Positions 59,052-64,000 of a stretch of DNA of 64,000 bases are shown here, piece after piece. The stretch is from assembly GCF_008710145.1 (NCBI RefSeq), contig NZ_VYKL01000020.1, forward strand, positions 1 to 64,000. Direction: 5' to 3'. Source of the stretch: Niallia endozanthoxylica. Lineage in GTDB: Bacteria > Bacillota > Bacilli > Bacillales > Cytobacillaceae. Under the pieces are notes generated by a model. The model was not told where the DNA came from and did not search any database. It saw only the letters and a program-made list of their open reading frames with translations. Within the stretch, counting starts at the first letter, position 1. Each line of letters starts with the position of its first letter. The translations under genes were made by a program, and so were the position numbers.

Positions 59052-61375
59052 TCCTGTCCCTCGCTTTTTAGTGCATGCCGAAGCACTTCATCAACGTGGG
59101 AAACTAGTACAAACTCTAATTCTTCCCGAACACTTTCCGGAATATCATCTAAATCCTTTTCATTTTCTTTTGGACAAATGATTTTAGTTAGTCCTGCGCG
59201 ATGTGCACTTAATGTTTTTTCTTTTAATCCGCCAATTGGCAATACACGGCCGCGAAGGGTTATCTCACCTGTCATACCCACTTCTTTACGGATTGGTTTA
59301 CCCGTTAATGCTGACACTAGTGCCGTTGCCATTGTAATTCCCGCTGAAGGACCATCCTTTGGTACGGCGCCTTCCGGTACATGAATGTGAATGTCGTACT
59401 TCTCATGGAAGTCCGGATCAATCCCAAGCTCTGTAGCTTTTGAACGAATATAACTAAAAGCAGCCTGTGCTGACTCCTTCATCACATCGCCTAGCTTTCC
59501 TGTTAGGACAAGCTTTCCTTTACCAGATGACAGGGATACTTCAATTTGCAGTGTATCACCGCCAACGGTCGTATAGGCAAGCCCTGTTGCAACTCCCACT
59601 TGATCTTCCAGCTCTGCTTGGCCGTAATGGAACATTTTCTTCCCAAGAAAATCTTCTAGATTTTGCTCAGTAACGATTACTTTTTTCTTTTCACCAGATA
59701 CAATAATTTTGGCCGTTTTCCGGCAAATGCCTGCTAGTTTTCGTTCTAATCCCCTAACACCGGCTTCACGTGTATAATAGCGGATAATATGAAGGATTCC
59801 CTCATCACGAATCTGCAGCTGTGCTTTTGTTAATCCATGCTCTTTTATTTGTTTTGGCAGTAAATGATCCTTGGCAATATGAAGCTTCTCAAGCTCCGTA
59901 TAACCGGCAATCGAAATAATTTCCATTCGGTCACGAAGCGGACCTGGAATCGTACCTAAATCATTGGCTGTTGCAATAAACATAACCTTTGAAAGATCAT
60001 AAGTTTCCTCAATATAATGGTCGCTAAAATTATGATTCTGCTCAGGATCCAATACTTCAAGCATGGCAGCAGATGGATCACCGCGAAAATCACCGGACAT
60101 TTTATCAATCTCATCTAATAAAAAGACAGGATTAATCGTACCAGCCTTTTTCATTCCTTGAATAATTCGCCCTGGCATTGCCCCCACATACGTTCTCCTG
60201 TGGCCGCGGATTTCTGATTCATCCCTGACGCCTCCAAGTGAAACACGGACAAAATGACGGTTTAAGGACGTAGCGATTGAGCGGGCAAGACTTGTTTTAC
60301 CGACTCCCGGAGGACCGGCAAGGCATAGAATCGGCCCCTTCAAAGAGTTTGTCAGCTTTTGTACAGCCAAATATTCGATTACACGCTCTTTTACCTTTTC
60401 TAGGCCGAAATGATCCTGATTCAAGATACGCTCCGCTTTTTCAATATTAATGTCATCTTCCGTTGCATTGGACCAAGGAAGTGAAATCAGCCAATCAATA
60501 TAATTACGGATGACAGCACTCTCAGCAGAACTGGAGGGAACCTTTTCATAACGATCCAATTCCTTTAAGGCCGCTTGTTTAACATGCTCAGGCATGCCAA
60601 TCTGTTCGATTTTCTCTGTCAGTTCAGCTACTTCACCTGACTTTCCGTCTTTATCACCTAGCTCTTTTTGAATAGCCTTCATCTGCTCACGCAAATAATA
60701 TTCCTTTTGCGTGCGTTCCATTGATTTTTTGACTCTCTGTCCTATTTTCTTTTCTAAACTTAATACTTCTTTTTCATTATGAATAATTTCAATGACCCGA
60801 TTCATCCGGTCCTTTACTTCAATCAGCTCTAAAATATCTTGTTTTTCTTTAAGCTTTAACGGAAGATGCGATGCGATGATATCAGCCATTCGCCCCGGTT
60901 CCTCTATATCACTGACTGATGAATAGGTCTCCGCAGAGATTTTTTTTGACACTTTTATGTATTGTTCAAAGTATTCAAGCATTGTTCTCATTAAGGCTTG
61001 ATCTTCCGAATCAATTGTCTCTTGATCCTCATATGTTTTTAAACGAACTAAAAAATAATTCGGTTCATCGATGTACTCAATAATTTCTGCGCGCTTTAAG
61101 CCTTCAATCAGTACTCGAATGGTGCCGTTCGGAAGTTTTAGCATTTGCTTTACCTTTGTTAACGTTCCCACCTGGTACAAATCTTCTTCCTCCGGCATAT
61201 CAACTGACAAATCCTTTTGTGTGGTTAAAAATATAAGATGATTGTCAACCATTGCCTTTTCAAGTGCCTGCACAGACCTGTCGCGGCCAACATCTAAATG
61301 AAGAACCATTGTCGGATAAACAAGTAAGCCACGAAGCGGCAGCAAAGGGACGATTACTTCTTCATGATTTGCCAT
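59048..61375 (-). CDS. lon: LonA ATP-dependent protease
   Basis: 775 residues. N-terminal LON substrate domain (about 8-205), coiled coil, AAA+ module with GPPGVGKTS, and protease domain with the serine in [11 protein letters not shown] and the lysine in [12 protein letters not shown]. Usual length for Bacillus LonA. Confidence 0.98.
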   Translation of the reverse strand: MANHEEVIVPLLPLRGLLVYPTMVLHLDVGRDRSVQALEKAMVDNHLIFLTTQKDLSVDMPEEEDLYQVGTLTKVKQMLKLPNGTIRVLIEGLKRAEIIEYIDEPNYFLVRLKTYEDQETIDSEDQALMRTMLEYFEQYIKVSKKISAETYSSVSDIEEPGRMADIIASHLPLKLKEKQDILELIEVKDRMNRVIEIIHNEKEVLSLEKKIGQRVKKSMERTQKEYYLREQMKAIQKELGDKDGKSGEVAELTEKIEQIGMPEHVKQAALKELDRYEKVPSSSAESAVIRNYIDWLISLPWSNATEDDINIEKAERILNQDHFGLEKVKERVIEYLAVQKLTNSLKGPILCLAGPPGVGKTSLARSIATSLNRHFVRVSLGGVRDESEIRGHRRTYVGAMPGRIIQGMKKAGTINPVFLLDEIDKMSGDFRGDPSAAMLEVLDPEQNHNFSDHYIEETYDLSKVMFIATANDLGTIPGPLRDRMEIISIAGYTELEKLHIAKDHLLPKQIKEHGLTKAQLQIRDEGILHIIRYYTREAGVRGLERKLAGICRKTAKIIVSGEKKKVIVTEQNLEDFLGKKMFHYGQAELEDQVGVATGLAYTTVGGDTLQIEVSLSSGKGKLVLTGKLGDVMKESAQAAFSYIRSKATELGIDPDFHEKYDIHIHVPEGAVPKDGPSAGITMATALVSALTGKPIRKEVGMTGEITLRGRVLPIGGLKEKTLSAHRAGLTKIICPKENEKDLDDIPESVREELEFVLVSHVDEVLRHALKSEGQE

Positions 61376-61531
61376 TCCTTACACCCCCATATGGTCATTT
61401 TTCCATATATCACTAACATTTTCCTTTTTACAATTTTATCGTATTTAAGTCCACGTGTCTAATAAGGCGGATTCTTGTCAAAAGATTATACGAGACACAC
61501 TTCATTCTCCATGATAAAAGCTATATAATAA

Positions 61532-61575
61532 AGCTTCGTCTTGTCCGCAAAGAAACAAACCGAAGCTTCCTTTTT
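61532..61575. terminator. Possible terminator after lonB
   Basis: AAGCTTCG/CGAAGCTT arms with an inner TTGT/ACAA pair; T-rich on both sides but without a clean T-run on the minus strand. Confidence 0.4.
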
Positions 61576-61592
61576 CTATTTTAAAATAGTAT

Positions 61593-61673
61593 GTGAATCC
61601 CTGCTCAATTAGAGTGCTTTTTTGCATTCATCTCTAACTTTAGAAGTGGAGGGCTTCTGCTGAATGAAGTTAA
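61593..61673 (-). repeat. Structured repeat, family A, partial copy 4
   Basis: About 80 bases corresponding to the GCTGAATGAAGTTAA end of the family, with TTTGCATTCATC and CTAACTTTAGAAG. It provides the TAA stop codon of lonB (TTA at 61670-61672 on the plus strand). Confidence 0.8.
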
Positions 61674-63340
61674 ATACTTTCTTTCTTTGTCACTTCAATA
61701 GATGATGCAGAAATAGATGGACTGGAGCTGTAGTCCTTCTTTAACGCCACGTCAAACACTTCATTTATATGAGTAACAGGGATAATCTCGATATCTTTAA
61801 TTTCCTGCAGAATCGTTTGCATGTTTTCTTTCGGGATAATCACTTTTTTCACACCGGCTTTTTTCGCTGCCTTCACTTTTGGATATACTCCTCCAATTGG
61901 CTTCACATTCCCATGAATGCTAATTTCACCGGTCATCGCTACCGTGTTGTCAATTGGAAGATTATAAATAGCCGAATAAATTCCGGTTGCCATCGCAATT
62001 CCGGCAGACGGGCCATCAATTGGAACTCCTCCAGGGAAATTTACATGGATATCAAATTCATCTGCAGGAACACCCATTGAGCGTAACACTGTAATAACAT
62101 TCTCTATAGAGCCTTTTGCCATACTTTTTCGGCGTATCGATTTTCCACTGTTGCCGATACTTTCTTCTTCTACAATGCCAGTAATATTAATTGACCCACT
62201 CTTTTTTGCCGGAATTACGGTAACTTCTAATTCAAGCAGTGTTCCTGTATTTGGTCCGTGTACGGCAAGCCCATTCACAAGACCTATAGCAGACTCAGTG
62301 TTTACCTTGCGTTCCATTCTTGGACTGAGCTGGCTGGAATGGACCACCCATTCAATGTCCTCTTCTTTTATGTATTGACGATCCTCAGTAATAGCTAGCC
62401 CTGCAGACAGCTGAATCATATTGACAGCCTCCCGTCCATTTCGTGCATAAGAGGCCAGAATCCCAATCCCTTTTTCACTAATCTGCATATTTACTTTATC
62501 CGCTGCTTTTTTTCCGACAGCAGCAATTTCCTCTTCCGTTAATTCGCGGAAAAATACCTCCATGCACCGTGAGCGAATAGCCGGAGGAATTTCGCTTGGA
62601 GTCCTTGTTGTAGCACCTATTAAACGGAAGTCTGCCGGTAGTCCATTTTTAAATATATCATGAATATGATTTGGAATCTGAGTATTTTCCTCGTTATAAT
62701 AGGCACTTTCTAAATATACTTTTCGGTCCTCAAGCACCTTTAATAATTTATTCATTTGAATCGAGTGCAATTCTCCAATTTCATCAATAAACAATACCCC
62801 GCCGTGTGCATTTGTCACTGCGCCCTGCTTCGGCTGAGGAATACCGGCTTGTCCCATCGCTCCGGCTCCTTGATAAATGGGATCATGAACAGAACCAATC
62901 AATGGATCTGCTATCCCTCTTTCATCAAATCTTGCTGTAGTAGCATCCAGTTCTATAAAAACCGAAGATTGTTGAAATGGAGATTTCGGATTCTTTTTTG
63001 CTTCCTCTAATACAAGTCTGGCAGCTGCCGTTTTACCTACTCCCGGAGGACCATAGATAATAACATGCTGTGGATTGGGACCGCATAAAGCAGCCTTCAA
63101 TGACTTTATTCCATCCTCCTGCCCGACAATATCCTTGAAGCTTGACGGACGTACCTTTTCAGAAAGCGGTTCACTTAATTTAATCTCTCTTAGTTTTCTT
63201 AACTGGTCCATTTCTTTTTTCGATTCTCGGTCAATAGATACCTTTTGCGTACGCTGATTTTTTAATAAATTCCAGAAATATATCCCTATCACGACACCGA
63301 AAAATAATTGTATAAACAAGACAATGCCCGTCCAACTCAT
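61670..63340 (-). CDS. lonB: LonB, forespore Lon-like protease
   Basis: 556 residues. N-terminal membrane anchor (about 4-24), no LON domain. AAA+ module with [10 protein letters not shown] and FIDEIGELH, then protease domain with the serine in IDGPSAGIAMA and the lysine in GGVYPKVKAAKKAG. In B. subtilis it is made in the forespore. It lies between clpX and lon, the conserved order. The last codons and stop are at the edge of a repeat. Confidence 0.96.
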   Translation of the reverse strand: MSWTGIVLFIQLFFGVVIGIYFWNLLKNQRTQKVSIDRESKKEMDQLRKLREIKLSEPLSEKVRPSSFKDIVGQEDGIKSLKAALCGPNPQHVIIYGPPGVGKTAAARLVLEEAKKNPKSPFQQSSVFIELDATTARFDERGIADPLIGSVHDPIYQGAGAMGQAGIPQPKQGAVTNAHGGVLFIDEIGELHSIQMNKLLKVLEDRKVYLESAYYNEENTQIPNHIHDIFKNGLPADFRLIGATTRTPSEIPPAIRSRCMEVFFRELTEEEIAAVGKKAADKVNMQISEKGIGILASYARNGREAVNMIQLSAGLAITEDRQYIKEEDIEWVVHSSQLSPRMERKVNTESAIGLVNGLAVHGPNTGTLLELEVTVIPAKKSGSINITGIVEEESIGNSGKSIRRKSMAKGSIENVITVLRSMGVPADEFDIHVNFPGGVPIDGPSAGIAMATGIYSAIYNLPIDNTVAMTGEISIHGNVKPIGGVYPKVKAAKKAGVKKVIIPKENMQTILQEIKDIEIIPVTHINEVFDVALKKDYSSSPSISASSIEVTKKESI

Positions 63341-63441
63341 CGTATTCCCTCCTGCAAATTAATACTAGTTGATATTTGCTAGTATCTCCTTCACTAAGCA
63401 GGAATAAACAAATTTTTGACGTAATAGCATGCCGTTATGGA

Positions 63442-63475
63442 AAAAAAGCCAAACCGGGAATGGTTTGGCTTTTTT
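63442..63475 (-). terminator. Terminator after clpX
   Basis: AAAAAAGCCAAACC/GGTTTGGCTTTTTT perfect 14-bp stem with a 6-base loop, 35 bases beyond the clpX stop. Confidence 0.92.
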
Positions 63476-63509
63476 CATAAATCTTGCTCCAGCGCTTACG
63501 CTTTTTTTA

Positions 63510-64000
63510 TTATGCAGATGTTTTTCTTTTTTCTTGTACAACAGTTCCATCTGTAAGAACTAACTTTGGATCCGTTTTATCAACAACGGTTTCCTGTGTA
63601 ATGATACATTTAGAAATATCATCACGTGATGGAAGCTCATACATGACATCAAGCATAATTCCTTCGATGATGGAACGTAATCCACGAGCACCCGTTTTTC
63701 TTTCAATAGCCTGCTTAGCTATTTCAAGCAGCGCACCTTCCTCAAACTCAAGCTCAACATCGTCAAGCTCAAGCATTTTTTGGTATTGCTTTACTAAAGC
63801 ATTTTTCGGCTTAGTTAAAATCTCAATTAACGCATCTTCATCAAGCTGTGAAAGACTCGCGATAATAGGTAAACGTCCGATAAATTCCGGAATAAGTCCA
63901 AATCGTAATAAGTCCTCTGGTAAAACTTTAGAAAGCAAATCTTTTTGTTCAACTTCCTGTTCTTTTAAGTCAGAACCGAAACCAATGACTTTTTGTCCAA
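63510..64000 (-). CDS. clpX: ClpX, C-terminal part (5' end beyond window)
   Basis: AAA+ unfoldase partner of ClpP. Only the last ~163 residues are visible, including the sensor-2 side segment [15 protein letters not shown], the small domain and the [21 protein letters not shown] sensor-2 arginine region. It precedes lonB and lon as in B. subtilis. Confidence 0.97.
   Translation of the reverse strand, partial: GQKVIGFGSDLKEQEVEQKDLLSKVLPEDLLRFGLIPEFIGRLPIIASLSQLDEDALIEILTKPKNALVKQYQKMLELDDVELEFEEGALLEIAKQAIERKTGARGLRSIIEGIMLDVMYELPSRDDISKCIITQETVVDKTDPKLVLTDGTVVQEKRKTSA

Noticed and set aside
61376-61531. CtsR or CIRCE operator upstream of lon
   Set aside because: No convincing GGTCAAA heptad repeats or CIRCE palindrome found.

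Overview
The window is 64 kb of chromosome from a low-GC, endospore-forming Bacillaceae. Spore genes (safA, spo0B, spoIVFA/FB, spoIIB, spoVID, ysxE, lonB) and a gene order matching the Bacillus subtilis safA-nadABC to clpX segment support this. Several families of intergenic repeats and a complete type IV pilus (T4P) locus, absent from B. subtilis at this place, point to a Cytobacillus/Mesobacillus/Neobacillus-like relative. The genus is inferred only.

Nearly all genes lie on the minus strand, so transcription runs from high to low coordinates. From the right edge: clpX (partial), lonB, lon and engB; the haem operon hemA-hemX-hemC-hemD-hemB-hemL; spoVID-ysxE; valS behind a T-box leader; folC. 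Positions 22-44 kb hold the T4P region. It contains a secreted tandem-VWA/Ig-like protein, a plus-strand operon of three minor prepilins, an acidic membrane protein, a PRC-barrel protein, a VanW/G5 protein, pilB, pilT, pilC, the major prepilin, a prepilin peptidase (at the comC position of B. subtilis), pilM, pilN, and pilO carrying a LysM domain. Next come spoIIB, maf, radC, mreBCD, minCD, spoIVFA/FB, rng, rplU-prp-rpmA, spo0B-obg-pheB and pheA. The left end is the NAD locus: nadBCA-safA on the minus strand, diverging from nadS-niaR on the plus strand.

The haem, NAD, ribosomal-protein, cell-shape and division genes are standard. The interesting parts are two. First, the T4P locus sits exactly at the comC-spoIIB site. 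Its accessory proteins (PilO-LysM, an acidic protein resembling the cytoplasmic part of FimV, a VanW/G5 wall protein, a tandem-VWA protein and a GspK-like minor pilin) suggest a Gram-positive T4P machine that replaces outer-membrane parts with wall-binding parts. Second, there are at least four families of structured intergenic repeats. One ~190-250 bp family occurs four times in one orientation with compensatory stem changes. Another occurs as an inverted pair bracketing the whole maf-T4P-folC block.
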